In this document: positions 8,807-18,114 of the stretch, piece after piece
How positions within the stretch are numbered: position 1 is the first letter of the stretch
Layout of the letters: each line of letters opens with the position of its first letter
Program-made: the position numbers and the translations under genes
Notes under the pieces: model-generated
What the model saw: the letters and a program-made list of their open reading frames with translations, nothing else
What the model was told of the DNA's origin: nothing
The model's database searches: none
Assembly: GCA_002353635.1 (NCBI GenBank)
Contig: DEKA01000005.1
Span: 24,603-88,602 of the forward strand
Direction: 5' to 3'
Length of the DNA: 64,000 nt
Source: Lachnospiraceae bacterium UBA2734
GTDB taxonomy: Bacteria > Bacillota > Clostridia > Lachnospirales > Lachnospiraceae

Positions 8807-9973
8807 ATGCCCCGTAAGAACGCAGATAATCAGCAACTTCATATTGCGATGATCGGACAAAAGCGCGTGCCCTCGAGGGAGGGCGGCGTCGAGATTGTTG
8901 TCTGGGAGATGGCGCAGAGACTGGTCCGCATGGGACACCTCGTGGACTGCTACAATCGCTCCGGCTATCACATTCATCCGAGAGACTACGACACAAAGCC
9001 TGGAATGCCAGGCAGATATGACGGCGGCGTGCGCATCATCACGGTGCCCACTTTCCGCAATGTTAAGCTCAATGCCATTGTCTATTCCGTGCTGGCTTCC
9101 TTCCGTGTTCTCTTTACGCACTACGATGTGATTCATTACCACGCGGAGGGGCCTAGCATTATGTGCTGGCTGCCAAAGCTCTTTGGCAGAAAGGTTGTCG
9201 TCACGATCCACGGTCTCGACTGGCAGAGATCCAAGTGGGGCCATTTTGCTTCCCGCATGCTCAGGATGGGAGAGAAGACCGCCGTGAAGAATGCGGATGA
9301 GATCATTGTTCTCTCTAAGAACCTGCAGGAATATTTTCAGAAGGAATATGGACGAAAGACCCGCTTTATTCCGAACGGAATCAACCGGGGATACAGGCTG
9401 CAGGCGGATCTCATCAGGACCAGATACGGTCTGCGGGGCGGCGATTATTACATGTCGCTCTCGAGAATCGTGCCGGAGAAGGGGATTCATTACCTCGTCG
9501 AGGCGTTCCGGAAGACAAAGACGGATAAAAAGCTCCTGATCTGCGGCGGAAGCGGCGGCACGGACGAGTATTATCACGAGATTGAGAAGATGGCGGCAGA
9601 GGATCCCAGAATCATCATGACGGGGTTCATCGAGGGGGAGGAGCTGGAGGAGCTCCTCTCGAATGCCTACTGCTATGTGCTCCCTTCAGATGTGGAGGGC
9701 ATGGCCATCTCCCTTCTTGAGGCCATGAGCTACGGCAACTGCTGTCTCGTGAGCGATATTAAAGAGAACACTGAGGTCGTCAGAGACCACGCTGTGACCT
9801 TTCGGAAAGGGGATGTGGAGGATCTGCGGGAGAAGCTCCAGATGCTCGAGGACAATCCGGACACCGCAGCTTCCTACAGGGATACCGCGGCGGACTTCAT
9901 CTGCGGCGAGCACAGCTGGGATGAGATGGTGGAGGAGACCGTGAAGCTCTACCGCGAGGTGTGCAGCCGCTGA
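8807..9973 (+). CDS. Glycosyltransferase family 4, DUF1972-type (rhamnosyltransferase-like)
   Basis: Retaining GT-B glycosyltransferase. The N-terminal IAMIGQKRVPSREGGVEIVVW is typical of the DUF1972 subgroup of capsule GT4 enzymes, several of which move rhamnose or similar deoxysugars. The C-terminal half has SRIVPEKG and the EGMAISLLEAMSYG acidic loop that holds the nucleotide sugar. The ATG at 8807 is preferred over one 18 bases upstream because a GGAGGG ribosome binding site lies between them, ten bases before the chosen start. It sits directly after the epimerase gene, which may make its donor. Confidence 0.88.
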   Translation: MPRKNADNQQLHIAMIGQKRVPSREGGVEIVVWEMAQRLVRMGHLVDCYNRSGYHIHPRDYDTKPGMPGRYDGGVRIITVPTFRNVKLNAIVYSVLASFRVLFTHYDVIHYHAEGPSIMCWLPKLFGRKVVVTIHGLDWQRSKWGHFASRMLRMGEKTAVKNADEIIVLSKNLQEYFQKEYGRKTRFIPNGINRGYRLQADLIRTRYGLRGGDYYMSLSRIVPEKGIHYLVEAFRKTKTDKKLLICGGSGGTDEYYHEIEKMAAEDPRIIMTGFIEGEELEELLSNAYCYVLPSDVEGMAISLLEAMSYGNCCLVSDIKENTEVVRDHAVTFRKGDVEDLREKLQMLEDNPDTAASYRDTAADFICGEHSWDEMVEETVKLYREVCSR

Positions 9974-10027
9974 GTGTTCTTTCCGGAGCATTCATGTGAT
10001 CAACCAGAAAGGGAGTAAGGATTCTGA

Positions 10028-10046
10028 CGCCGATCAGCAGTCGGCG
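10028..10046 (+). other. Small inverted repeat between genes
   Basis: CGCCGA and TCGGCG form a perfect 6-bp stem around a 7-base loop between the GT4 and the acetyltransferase gene. The sequence that follows has only a short T stretch (TATTTTA, 15 bases later), so it is at best a poor terminator. It may only be an mRNA hairpin. Confidence 0.3.
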
Positions 10047-10082
10047 CGGCTGGTATTTTAAGAAGCGCAAAGGGGAATGATC

Positions 10083-10556
10083 ATGAGCGGATGTCTTCTG
10101 CGGTATGCCGCAGACAATGAGGAGGACTGCCGTCTTCTGTACAACTGGAGAAATGATGCTGAGGTTCGGAAGAACTCTTTTCATCAGGAGGAGATCGCCT
10201 ATGAGGACCATGAGAAGTGGTTCCATGCTGTGCTGAAGGATCCGAACCGGCGCATCTACATCATGATGGCGAGAGATATCATGCGCAGTTTTCCTGTAGG
10301 CGTCATCCGCGCCGATGTGGACGGCGATGAGGCGGAGCTCTCCTACAGCATTGACAGGGACCAGAGATCAAAAGGCTACGGCACGGAGATCGTAAACCTC
10401 GCCTCAGAGGAGATTCCCTTCGATTACCCTGATGTGAAGAAGCTCACGGCAAAGGTGAAGACGGACAACACTTACTCGCAGACCATTTTTGTGCGCAATG
10501 GATTCTTTCCGGCAAAGCGGCTGCCGGAGTACATCCTGTATCTGAAGAGACTTTGA
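10083..10556 (+). CDS. GNAT family N-acetyltransferase (RimJ/PseH-like)
   Basis: Acetyl-CoA-dependent N-acetyltransferase. LYNWRNDAEVRKNSF followed by HEKWF is typical of the RimJ/RimL and PseH group; DQRSKGYGTEIVN is the pyrophosphate-binding loop (R/Q-x-x-G-x-G/A); FVRNGF lies near the end. PseH-like members acetylate 4-amino sugars made for surface glycans, which fits this locus, but ribosomal-protein acetylation cannot be excluded. The ATG at 10083 is preferred over the ATG at 10077 because AAAGGGG ends only one base before the latter and seven before the former. About 157 residues. Confidence 0.78.
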   Translation: MSGCLLRYAADNEEDCRLLYNWRNDAEVRKNSFHQEEIAYEDHEKWFHAVLKDPNRRIYIMMARDIMRSFPVGVIRADVDGDEAELSYSIDRDQRSKGYGTEIVNLASEEIPFDYPDVKKLTAKVKTDNTYSQTIFVRNGFFPAKRLPEYILYLKRL

Positions 10557-10667
10557 TCGAACTGTCTCTGCGCCGGAATTATTGCAGCAGGATGCACGGG
10601 CATTATCCTGCGGGATCGCCCGCACAGCTGCCGCACTGATGCCGGCGGAGCAGTCATAGGAGAGCGT

Positions 10668-12050
10668 ATGGGCAGATATTTTGGGACGGACGGATTCCGC
10701 GGAGAGGCGGGCGTTACACTGACGGCAGATCACGCGTATAAGATCGGACGGTTCCTTGGCTGGTACTATGGGCGGGAGCATGAGAAGAACGGAAACGACG
10801 CACCTGCAAAGATTGTCATAGGCAAAGACACAAGACGCTCGAGCTACATGCTGGAGTACTCCCTTGTCGGCGGACTGGTTGCTTCCGGCGCAGATGCCTA
10901 TCTTCTGCATGTGACAACGACGCCGTCCGTCTCTTATATCACACGGGCGGACCGCTTTGACTGCGGCGTCATGATCACGGCAAGCCACAACCCTTACTGC
11001 GACAACGGCATCAAGCTCGTGAACCACAGAGGGGAGAAGATGGACGATGAGACCATCAGCCTCATCGAGGATTTTCTGGACGGCAGGCTGGTCATCGACG
11101 GGAATGCCCTAAAAGAGCTCCCCTTTGCAAAGGATGACAGGATTGGCACAACGGTCGATTATATCGCGGGGAGAAACCGCTATATCGGCTATCTCATTTC
11201 TCTTGGCGTATACGATTTCCGGGGCGTGCGCGTGGGCCTTGACTGTGCCAACGGCGGTGCGTGGACGATCGCAAAGGCCGTGTTCGAAGCGCTCGGCGCA
11301 GAGACGTACATGATGGGCGATCGTCCCAACGGTCTCAACATCAACAGGAATGTAGGATCGACACATATCGCGGCACTGCAGAACTTTGTCCTGGACAACC
11401 GCCTCGATGTCGGCTTTGCCTATGACGGCGATGCGGACAGATGTCTGGCCGTGGATGAGAGAGGCAATGTTGTGACGGGAGACCACATCCTGCTCATGTA
11501 CAGCCTGTACATGAAGGAGAGGGGAAAACTTGTCGGCAACACGGTTGTCGCCACGGCACAGTCGAATTTCGGCCTGTTCAAGGCACTGAAGGAAAACGGC
11601 ATTGAGTATCTGCGCACACAGGTCGGAGATAAGTATGTCTATGAGGCCATGAAGAAGTACGGCTACCGGATAGGCGGAGAGCAGACCGGCCATATTATTT
11701 TCTCCAAGTATGCGACGACGGGAGACGGCGTCCTGACTTCACTCAAGGTGATGCAGGTCATGCTGGCAAGGAAAAAGAAGCTCTCGGAGCTGGCTGCGCA
11801 GATGACGCTTTATCCTCAGGTACAGTACAGCGTGCGGGTCACAGATAAAGACAAGGTCATGAACAATGAGGAACTGAAGGAGCTTCTCTCCTCCGTATCC
11901 TCGGCCCTTTCCGACAAGGGCAGCATTCTGGTCCGTCCCTCCGGCACTGAGCCGGTGATCCGCGTCGGCGTCGAGGCGGAGGATGACCGCACGGCGAAGC
12001 AGTACGCGGACCGGATTGCAGATCTTGTGCGCAGGATTGATCAGGAATGA
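10668..12050 (+). CDS. glmM: Phosphoglucosamine mutase
   Basis: Alpha-D-phosphohexomutase that interconverts glucosamine-6-phosphate and glucosamine-1-phosphate, the precursor of UDP-GlcNAc. It begins RYFGTDGFRGEAG as GlmM enzymes do. The phosphoserine loop is ITASHNPYCDNGIK, the metal site is YDGDADRCLAVD, the sugar loop is GGEQTGHI and the phosphate-binding C-terminal loop is VRPSGTEPVIRV. At 460 residues it is slightly longer than usual. No cdaA or ybbR gene is adjacent, unlike many Firmicutes. Placement in a glycan operon may tie amino-sugar supply to polymer synthesis. A phosphomannomutase activity is less likely given the N-terminus. Confidence 0.88.
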   Translation: MGRYFGTDGFRGEAGVTLTADHAYKIGRFLGWYYGREHEKNGNDAPAKIVIGKDTRRSSYMLEYSLVGGLVASGADAYLLHVTTTPSVSYITRADRFDCGVMITASHNPYCDNGIKLVNHRGEKMDDETISLIEDFLDGRLVIDGNALKELPFAKDDRIGTTVDYIAGRNRYIGYLISLGVYDFRGVRVGLDCANGGAWTIAKAVFEALGAETYMMGDRPNGLNINRNVGSTHIAALQNFVLDNRLDVGFAYDGDADRCLAVDERGNVVTGDHILLMYSLYMKERGKLVGNTVVATAQSNFGLFKALKENGIEYLRTQVGDKYVYEAMKKYGYRIGGEQTGHIIFSKYATTGDGVLTSLKVMQVMLARKKKLSELAAQMTLYPQVQYSVRVTDKDKVMNNEELKELLSSVSSALSDKGSILVRPSGTEPVIRVGVEAEDDRTAKQYADRIADLVRRIDQE

Positions 12051-12056
12051 CCGCAG

Positions 12057-13211
12057 ATGAGGCATGTGGCATTATGGTCTGAGAAGGACCTGGACAGCAA
12101 CAGAACAGGATGGATTGACATTGCCAGGGGAATCGGCATATGGCTGATCGCTGCAGGCCATCTGCTGCGCAGGGGACACATCGCCGATTATATCCTCTCG
12201 GGTGCTGTGGCACTCTTTTTCTATCTTGCCGGATACGTCTATTACTGGCATGAGGACAGGGCGCAGTACTGGAAGGGGAGAGTCCTGCGTCTTGTAGTTC
12301 CCTATCTTGCAGTGGGGAGCGTCAGCATCATCCTCTATGAATTTCTGGGGGCGTATGCTGCACATGTCCTTGGAACGGCGGCGCCGCCGGGCTTTGCTGC
12401 GGATTTCCGCCATCTCCTTTTCGCCAACGGCAAGCTTGGCTGCATGAAGTGGAATGAGTCCTTGTGGTTCCTGCCCTGTCTCTTCTCCATGACTGTCCTC
12501 GCAGAGTTTATCGAGTACATGGTCCGCACATCAACTACCGGGATCATCAAGGCCGCGGAGGTGCGCATCGTTTACGTTGTGCTCTTTGGCGGCATCGGCT
12601 ACATTCTGACCCAGTGGATGAAGGGAGGAATGTATCCCTGGCACATAGAGACGGCGCTGTGCATGCTCTTCTTTTTTGAGGCCGGACAGGTCCGGCGGCA
12701 GATCCACGACAGCCGCGTGCGCTGGGCACAGTTGAGCGGAGGAAAATTCCGTAAGCCAAGAGTGGATGTGCGCGTGATGAGCGGCATCTGCGGGATCGCC
12801 GCATCTTTGATCCTGACGATCTACAACGGCTCTATCAGCGTGCGCACGGATGAATATCCGCACTACCTGCTGTCCTTTTTCATCATGTTCCTCTTCAGTG
12901 AGGGCGTGGTGCAGCTCACCATTGCCGCAGAGCACTGTGCATTTCTGGAAAATATCGGCAGAGCCTCTATGGATATTCTGCTCTGGAACAAATTCCCGGT
13001 CCTTTTCGTGCAGCTGGCAGTGGGTCCCATCCTGTTCCATTGGGAGAGGCTCTTTCTTGAGAAGGATACAGTCCCTGCTGCCGTGCTCACAGCGCTGCTC
13101 GCCCTTCCCTGCATGGGGCTGTGTATCGCCTGGACGAAAATGTACCAGGCTGCCGCACAGAGCATTGGCAGAAGGCTGAAAAAAGAAAAGACGGTTGCAG
13201 AGAATGAATGA
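12057..13211 (+). CDS. Acyltransferase 3 family membrane protein
   Basis: Polytopic O-acyltransferase related to fucose 4-O-acetylase-like enzymes. GWIDIARGIGIWLIAAGHLL carries the family motif near the N-terminus, followed by FFYLAGYVYYW and about ten hydrophobic segments over 384 residues. It begins six bases after glmM and its end overlaps the next gene (ATGAATGA), so the three are probably translationally coupled. It would acylate a sugar on the lipid-linked or exported polymer; the exact sugar is unknown. It is the second such enzyme in the locus. Confidence 0.82.
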   Translation: MRHVALWSEKDLDSNRTGWIDIARGIGIWLIAAGHLLRRGHIADYILSGAVALFFYLAGYVYYWHEDRAQYWKGRVLRLVVPYLAVGSVSIILYEFLGAYAAHVLGTAAPPGFAADFRHLLFANGKLGCMKWNESLWFLPCLFSMTVLAEFIEYMVRTSTTGIIKAAEVRIVYVVLFGGIGYILTQWMKGGMYPWHIETALCMLFFFEAGQVRRQIHDSRVRWAQLSGGKFRKPRVDVRVMSGICGIAASLILTIYNGSISVRTDEYPHYLLSFFIMFLFSEGVVQLTIAAEHCAFLENIGRASMDILLWNKFPVLFVQLAVGPILFHWERLFLEKDTVPAAVLTALLALPCMGLCIAWTKMYQAAAQSIGRRLKKEKTVAENE

Positions 13212-14829
13212 CGAGAAGAGATACCGGCTAAAGCCGGCAGAAGATCCGGCCGCGCACCCTGCGGCTGAGAAGAGAGAACAGTGTTATGAAAAGACGGTCA
13301 GCGTGCTGTGTATTCTCGCTGCGGCCGTCTTTGTCCTTCTTCTTATTCCGATCCTCGCCGCCTCTTTTTCAGCACACACAGTCAATGATGACTACAACTT
13401 CGCCTGGAGAGTGTATCATGCGGTGCGAGGGGGGAGCAGCCCCATCGGGATTCTCGCTGCCGCTGTGCAGGAGACCGTCTATATCTGGCAGATCTGGCAG
13501 GGGACATTCTCTGCTGTCTTTCTCTTTTCTTTAAGTCCCGGAGCATTTTCAGAGAGAGCCTACGCGCTCACGACGTGGATTCTCCTCGGAAGTCTTATTA
13601 TCGCCACGTCTTATTGTGTGCACACCGTTGTCAGGCAGAGACTGCACGGCAGCAGGGCGGAGAGCGCCCTGATCTGCGCATCCGTTCTGACAGTGTCCGT
13701 GAGCTTTGTGCCTGATAAGGCGGAGGCCTATTACTGGTGGAACGGGGCAGTGTATTACACCTTTTTTTATGCCCTGAGCCTCATCCTCGGTGCAGTTGTT
13801 CTGCAGCTTCTGCAGGATCCAGGCACCATTAATGTTCCTACAGATTCTGCTGCGGCAGGGCATATGACGGAGCGCGTATCCTCTGCACATCGGCGAGGGC
13901 ACAGGCGTCTTCTTACTGCGGGCTGTCTGTTGGGATTTCTGGTCGGCGGAGGCAATTATACGAGTGCACTTCTTAGCACAGAGTGTCTTGCTCTTGTTCT
14001 TTTGTGGTGCATTCTCACAAAGAACCGGAAATGGAGAGAGATTCTGCCGGTACTGGCTTTTCTCGTGCTCGCGTTTGCGGTCAGTCTTGCAAGTCCCGGC
14101 GCGGCGGAGAGATCCGGCAGGACGGAGGGAATGGCGCCTCTGCAAGCAGTGCTCTCAGCTCTGCGGCAGGCCGTTGTTTTCATTCTGCAGTGGACGGATC
14201 TTACGGTGATTGCCCTTCTTCTTTTTCTTCTGCCGGCCTTTGTGCATCTGGCGAAGAAGAGCGGACGGGAATTCCGCCATCCGCTGCAGACGTTGCTCCT
14301 TAGTTACCTGCTGTTCGCTTCGCAGATTGCTCCTTCCTATTACGGCGTATCGACCTACGGCGGCGGCAGGCAGGTGGATATTTATTATTATTCGTATGTG
14401 CTGACGGCAGTGGGACTTACCTTTTATCTGACCGGGTGGCTGATGGGGAGAATAAGAACAGATACGGCGAAGAAGAGAAAAAGCGGTTTCCATAGTGGTG
14501 TTCTGCTACTGTGGTCAGGAAAGGGCCTTCTCATTCTTTGCATAGTCTTCCTCATCGGCTGTAAAATAAATGGTCTGCACAGCATCACTTCTGTGGCAGC
14601 AGGAGATGATCTCGTACACGGACGCCTTGCCGCTTATGACAGGGAATATATGGAAATGGCGAAAGACCTTGAGCAGGGCCATGGAAAGAAATCCGTCACA
14701 GTGAGCGCACCGACCGCGCAGCCTTCTGTTTTCCCGGTCTCTGAGATAGAGACATATCCCGGAGGGTGGGTCAACAAGGCTATGGAGCGCTACTACGACA
14801 TAGAACAGATTCAGAAAAAGGGAGAATGA
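13204..14829 (+). CDS. DUF6056-like polytopic membrane protein (GT-C-like)
   Basis: Large membrane protein with about twelve hydrophobic segments. The pattern SAHTVNDDYNFAWRVYHA, then IWQIWQGTFSAVF, then an YYWWNGAVYYTF segment matches DUF6056 membrane proteins, thought to be GT-C-fold glycosyltransferases with an acidic Asp-Asp in the first external loop. The ATG at 13204 overlaps the previous stop by eight bases and is preferred to a TTG at 13195. A hydrophilic stretch (VPTDSAAAGHMTERVSS..., about 13835-13910) interrupts the membrane part. A second family member lies at 47095-48831. The enzymatic role is inferred from family and context. Confidence 0.7.
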   Translation: MNDEKRYRLKPAEDPAAHPAAEKREQCYEKTVSVLCILAAAVFVLLLIPILAASFSAHTVNDDYNFAWRVYHAVRGGSSPIGILAAAVQETVYIWQIWQGTFSAVFLFSLSPGAFSERAYALTTWILLGSLIIATSYCVHTVVRQRLHGSRAESALICASVLTVSVSFVPDKAEAYYWWNGAVYYTFFYALSLILGAVVLQLLQDPGTINVPTDSAAAGHMTERVSSAHRRGHRRLLTAGCLLGFLVGGGNYTSALLSTECLALVLLWCILTKNRKWREILPVLAFLVLAFAVSLASPGAAERSGRTEGMAPLQAVLSALRQAVVFILQWTDLTVIALLLFLLPAFVHLAKKSGREFRHPLQTLLLSYLLFASQIAPSYYGVSTYGGGRQVDIYYYSYVLTAVGLTFYLTGWLMGRIRTDTAKKRKSGFHSGVLLLWSGKGLLILCIVFLIGCKINGLHSITSVAAGDDLVHGRLAAYDREYMEMAKDLEQGHGKKSVTVSAPTAQPSVFPVSEIETYPGGWVNKAMERYYDIEQIQKKGE

Positions 14830-14838
14830 GAAGTTTTA

Positions 14839-16413
14839 ATGCGTAAGAGTTTATGGAAGCGTTGTTTGTCTGCCGCGGCAGGTGCCATGATATCTGCCGC
14901 GGTTTTGTCCATGCAGGTGTGTGCCGCGGGAGCGGTGACTGTGAGCGGGGTTTCGATCAAGGACGGCAATGTCGAGGTCAGCGCTGCAGGAAATGCCGGG
15001 TCTGAGGACGGCATGTATCACCTCTACGCGCAGAATGTGACGGAGAGCGCAGCGGGCGGAGCCGAAGTGGGCAGCGCGAAAGCGTCCGCTGGAAGTCTGC
15101 ACTTTTCTGTTCCTCTGCGGAAGAATACACCGGAATCTCTCCTCTATAAGAAATTCACGGTCATGGCCGTGCAGGGAGGCAAAAAGGTTCCGGTCAGCAA
15201 TTCCATGTTCATCACGAATCCGGAAGCGTGTGCGCCCTATTCATCGCCGCGTATACATGTCGGGAAGAAGGGCATTCTTCCCTCCTCGGACCTTCTGCGG
15301 TCGGGACAGCTCCGCCAGCTGGGCATACAGCAGGCAACGTACAACATTCCGCTCGCCAATATCACGAGCGGGGGAGGCGTTCCCTACGTTTATAACGGAA
15401 AGACATATGAATTCAACGCATCTGCCATCTGGCAGTATGACTACGTGATACCACTGCTCAATGCACAGGGCATTCAGGTCACACTGATTTTTCTGAACAA
15501 CCGGGGCGGAGATTCATCCCTCATTCACCCTCTCTCCCGTGACAGCCACAGCGCCAATTATTATGCGTTCAACACACAGGACGAGGCGGCCGTGGAGAAG
15601 CTCGAGGCCATTGCTTCTTTCTTCGCACAGCGCTACAGCGGCAAGAGCTTCGGCACCGTGGACAATTGGATCATTGGGAACGAGATCAATGCGAGAGCCC
15701 AGTGGAATTACATGAAGGCATCTGCCGGCATTGACACTTATACGCAGGAGTATGCAAAAGCCTTCCGCATCTTCTATAATGCTATTAAGGCACAGAATGC
15801 GAATGCGAGAGTGTACAGCTGTGTGGACAACCAGTTCGCCGGCACTACGGACAGCGAATTTTATCCAGGTCAGCAATTCCTCCTGCGTCTGCAGGCGGAC
15901 CTCTCTGCAGAGGGCAATATTCCCTGGGATATTGCAGTTCACCCCTATGATATGCCCTTGAGCGATGAGACGCTCTGGGATGAGACGGGCAAGAGCGGAA
16001 TCAACCACACGCAGGCGTCCGAGTTTGTGACGATGTCCAACATAGATGTTTTCACAGATTTCTTCCTTCAGCCGTCCATGAGGTCTCCGGATGGAGAGGT
16101 GAAGAGCATCCTCTGCAGCGAGCAGGGGTACACCTCAAACGGAAGGGGAGGGGAGAAGGCGCAGGCTGCTTCCATTGTTCTTGCCTATCAACAGGCACAG
16201 CAGAACCAGTACATAGACGGCTTCATTCTCGCCAGAGAGCAGGATCACGGCGATGAGACGAAGCAGGGGCTGGCCACGGGCCTTTCCAGGGCCGACGGCA
16301 CACACAAACTTGCCTTTTCCTGGTATGCCGCTGCGGATTCGCCGTCCACAGTAAAGGCAGCAGCAGATGTGATCGGCGTGCAGGATCTGTCGCAGCTCAT
16401 CACAAAGAGATAG
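14839..16413 (+). CDS. Secreted DUF5722-like protein, probable glycoside hydrolase fold
   Basis: Exported protein: residues 1-30 are a clear signal peptide (basic MRKSLWKR, hydrophobic core, VCAAG). A beta-rich N-terminal part of about 120 residues is followed by a TIM-barrel-like domain resembling DUF5722. Two glutamates sit in contexts typical of clan-A glycosidases: E282 in IIGNEIN at the end of one strand (acid/base) and E428 in CSEQGYTS (nucleophile). HPYDMPLS lies between them. The gene sits among polymer assembly genes, so it may trim or remodel the surface glycan outside the cell. The catalytic assignment is inference from motif spacing; no substrate can be named. Confidence 0.68.
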   Translation: MRKSLWKRCLSAAAGAMISAAVLSMQVCAAGAVTVSGVSIKDGNVEVSAAGNAGSEDGMYHLYAQNVTESAAGGAEVGSAKASAGSLHFSVPLRKNTPESLLYKKFTVMAVQGGKKVPVSNSMFITNPEACAPYSSPRIHVGKKGILPSSDLLRSGQLRQLGIQQATYNIPLANITSGGGVPYVYNGKTYEFNASAIWQYDYVIPLLNAQGIQVTLIFLNNRGGDSSLIHPLSRDSHSANYYAFNTQDEAAVEKLEAIASFFAQRYSGKSFGTVDNWIIGNEINARAQWNYMKASAGIDTYTQEYAKAFRIFYNAIKAQNANARVYSCVDNQFAGTTDSEFYPGQQFLLRLQADLSAEGNIPWDIAVHPYDMPLSDETLWDETGKSGINHTQASEFVTMSNIDVFTDFFLQPSMRSPDGEVKSILCSEQGYTSNGRGGEKAQAASIVLAYQQAQQNQYIDGFILAREQDHGDETKQGLATGLSRADGTHKLAFSWYAAADSPSTVKAAADVIGVQDLSQLITKR

Positions 16414-16422
16414 AAGGATCGG

Positions 16423-18012
16423 ATGAATCGTCATTATTACACGGACAGCACGAAAAAGAAAATATCCTTTATTCTGGACATCGCGGTTCTTCTTGTCTGT
16501 TATGAGGCAGCACTGCGGCTGCGCTATGCCGGACCGCCGGCAGGCTGGCAGATTTCTTTCTATCGGCAGATTCTGAGCGTAGAGCTCCTCAGCTATATCA
16601 TCCTGTCACTGCACAGGACCATCACGAAGAAGCCGTATCTGCCGAATGAGCAGGACCCTGTCGACAACCTCGTGCGTGTAGTGAAGGAGCAGGTCTGTCT
16701 GTTCGCGGTCCTTCTCATTCTGCTCGTCGCTATAAAGAGTGCGCAGCAGGTCTCCCGCCTTTTTCTGACCTATCAGTTCTGTCTGAACACAGTTGTCATG
16801 TATGTGCAGCGCATGCTGTACCGCCAATGGCTCTTCAGGGTCAGCGGGAGCGGGGAGAATGCCGTTTCCATGATGATTGCAGCCGATATGCCCAATATCC
16901 GCGGCGCTGTGAGACGCCTGCGCACGGGACTGCCGGGGCATGTCCGTCTCTCCGGCATATGGCTTCTCGAGGATAATCTGCAGTGTCCGCCAGAGCAGAT
17001 CGAGAACATTCCTGTTCTGGGCTGCGGTCCGGTAACGGATGCGAATGAATGGTCAGAGACGTTGGAGAGCGCTCTTCCTGCAGAAGCTTATTTTTCCTTC
17101 TCCCATGCCAATGAGGACGCAGCACGCAGGCTTATGGATGTGCTCCTCAAAAAGGGAGTGGATGTCTACTGCGAACTGCGGCTCTTTGACAGGGGGGTTC
17201 CGTCCGGCATTCTGCACACGGAAGGAAGTCTGTGCACCGCAAGGCTCAATGGCCTCACACAGAGATGCCGCGTGCTCGATATTGACTATGCAGTGGCAAA
17301 CGTAGAGGGTGCCGCTTCGTATATCCGCGATCACGTAAAGGAACTTGGCGGGCAGTACGTGTGCTTCTCCAACGCACACACAACAGTCACGGCACATGAG
17401 GATCTTCAGTACAGGGCTGTGCAGAACGGCTCGGCTTATACATTTGCGGACGGTTCGCCGGTGGCGAAGTGCGAGCGCTACCTTGGTTTTAAGGATGCAC
17501 AGAGAGTGAGCGGCCCGGACTTCATGGATGCCATGTTCAGGGCGAGCATGGACGGGTCGGTCACACATTATTTTTACGGCTCAACACAGGAGACAATTGA
17601 GGGACTGAAGAGAAATCTCGAAAGGGATTACCCGGGAATCGTGGTCAAAGGGTTATATTCACCGCCGTTCAGGGCGCTCTCCGAGGAGGAGGACCGCGAG
17701 CAGACAGATATGATCAACAGGGCGGGGGCAGACATTATCTGGATTGGACTCGGTGCACCAAAGCAAGAGAAGTGGATGGCGGCCCACAAGGGAAAAGTGC
17801 ATGGCCTTATGATGGGTGTCGGCGCCGGCTTCAACTTCTATGCGGGCACCGTAAAAAGAGCCCCGAAATGGATTCAGAAGATCGGCCTGGAGTGGCTCTA
17901 CCGGCTGACACAGGATCCAAAGCGCCTCTTCTCAAGGTATTTTGTCACAAACGTCAAGTTCGTCGTCTATGTACTGCATGATTATCTATGGCACAGAAGA
18001 GGAAAAGTGTAG
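16423..18012 (+). CDS. WecG/TagA/CpsF (GT26) glycosyltransferase with N-terminal membrane and Rossmann domains
   Basis: The C-terminal half (about residues 290-520) is a GT26 enzyme of the type that adds ManNAc or a similar sugar to undecaprenyl-diphosphate-GlcNAc. Evidence is FSNAHTTVTAHED, the FADGSPVAK motif with the proposed catalytic Asp, GSTQETIEGLKRNL, IIWIGLGAPKQEKWM and VGAGFNFYAGTVKRAP. The first 270 residues hold four or five membrane segments and a Rossmann-like region, the layout of the front half of polyprenyl-phosphate glycosylphosphotransferases (WcaJ/CpsE type), but their catalytic bacterial-sugar-transferase domain is absent. AGAAGGA precedes the ATG. At 529 residues it is about twice the size of normal TagA. 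Confidence 0.85.
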   Translation: MNRHYYTDSTKKKISFILDIAVLLVCYEAALRLRYAGPPAGWQISFYRQILSVELLSYIILSLHRTITKKPYLPNEQDPVDNLVRVVKEQVCLFAVLLILLVAIKSAQQVSRLFLTYQFCLNTVVMYVQRMLYRQWLFRVSGSGENAVSMMIAADMPNIRGAVRRLRTGLPGHVRLSGIWLLEDNLQCPPEQIENIPVLGCGPVTDANEWSETLESALPAEAYFSFSHANEDAARRLMDVLLKKGVDVYCELRLFDRGVPSGILHTEGSLCTARLNGLTQRCRVLDIDYAVANVEGAASYIRDHVKELGGQYVCFSNAHTTVTAHEDLQYRAVQNGSAYTFADGSPVAKCERYLGFKDAQRVSGPDFMDAMFRASMDGSVTHYFYGSTQETIEGLKRNLERDYPGIVVKGLYSPPFRALSEEEDREQTDMINRAGADIIWIGLGAPKQEKWMAAHKGKVHGLMMGVGAGFNFYAGTVKRAPKWIQKIGLEWLYRLTQDPKRLFSRYFVTNVKFVVYVLHDYLWHRRGKV

Positions 18013-18114
18013 ATCACATCCGGCGGCTGCATTTGGCGAAAACGCCTGCGCGGATTTCACCACAGCGAGGAATGAATTGGGAAGTATAGATTCCCGAAAG
18101 ATACGGAGATGCCA

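Noticed and set aside
10668..12050. Phosphomannomutase instead of GlmM
   Set aside because: The N-terminal RYFGTDGFRG and C-terminal VRPSGTEPVIRV fit GlmM better, although specificity is not proven.
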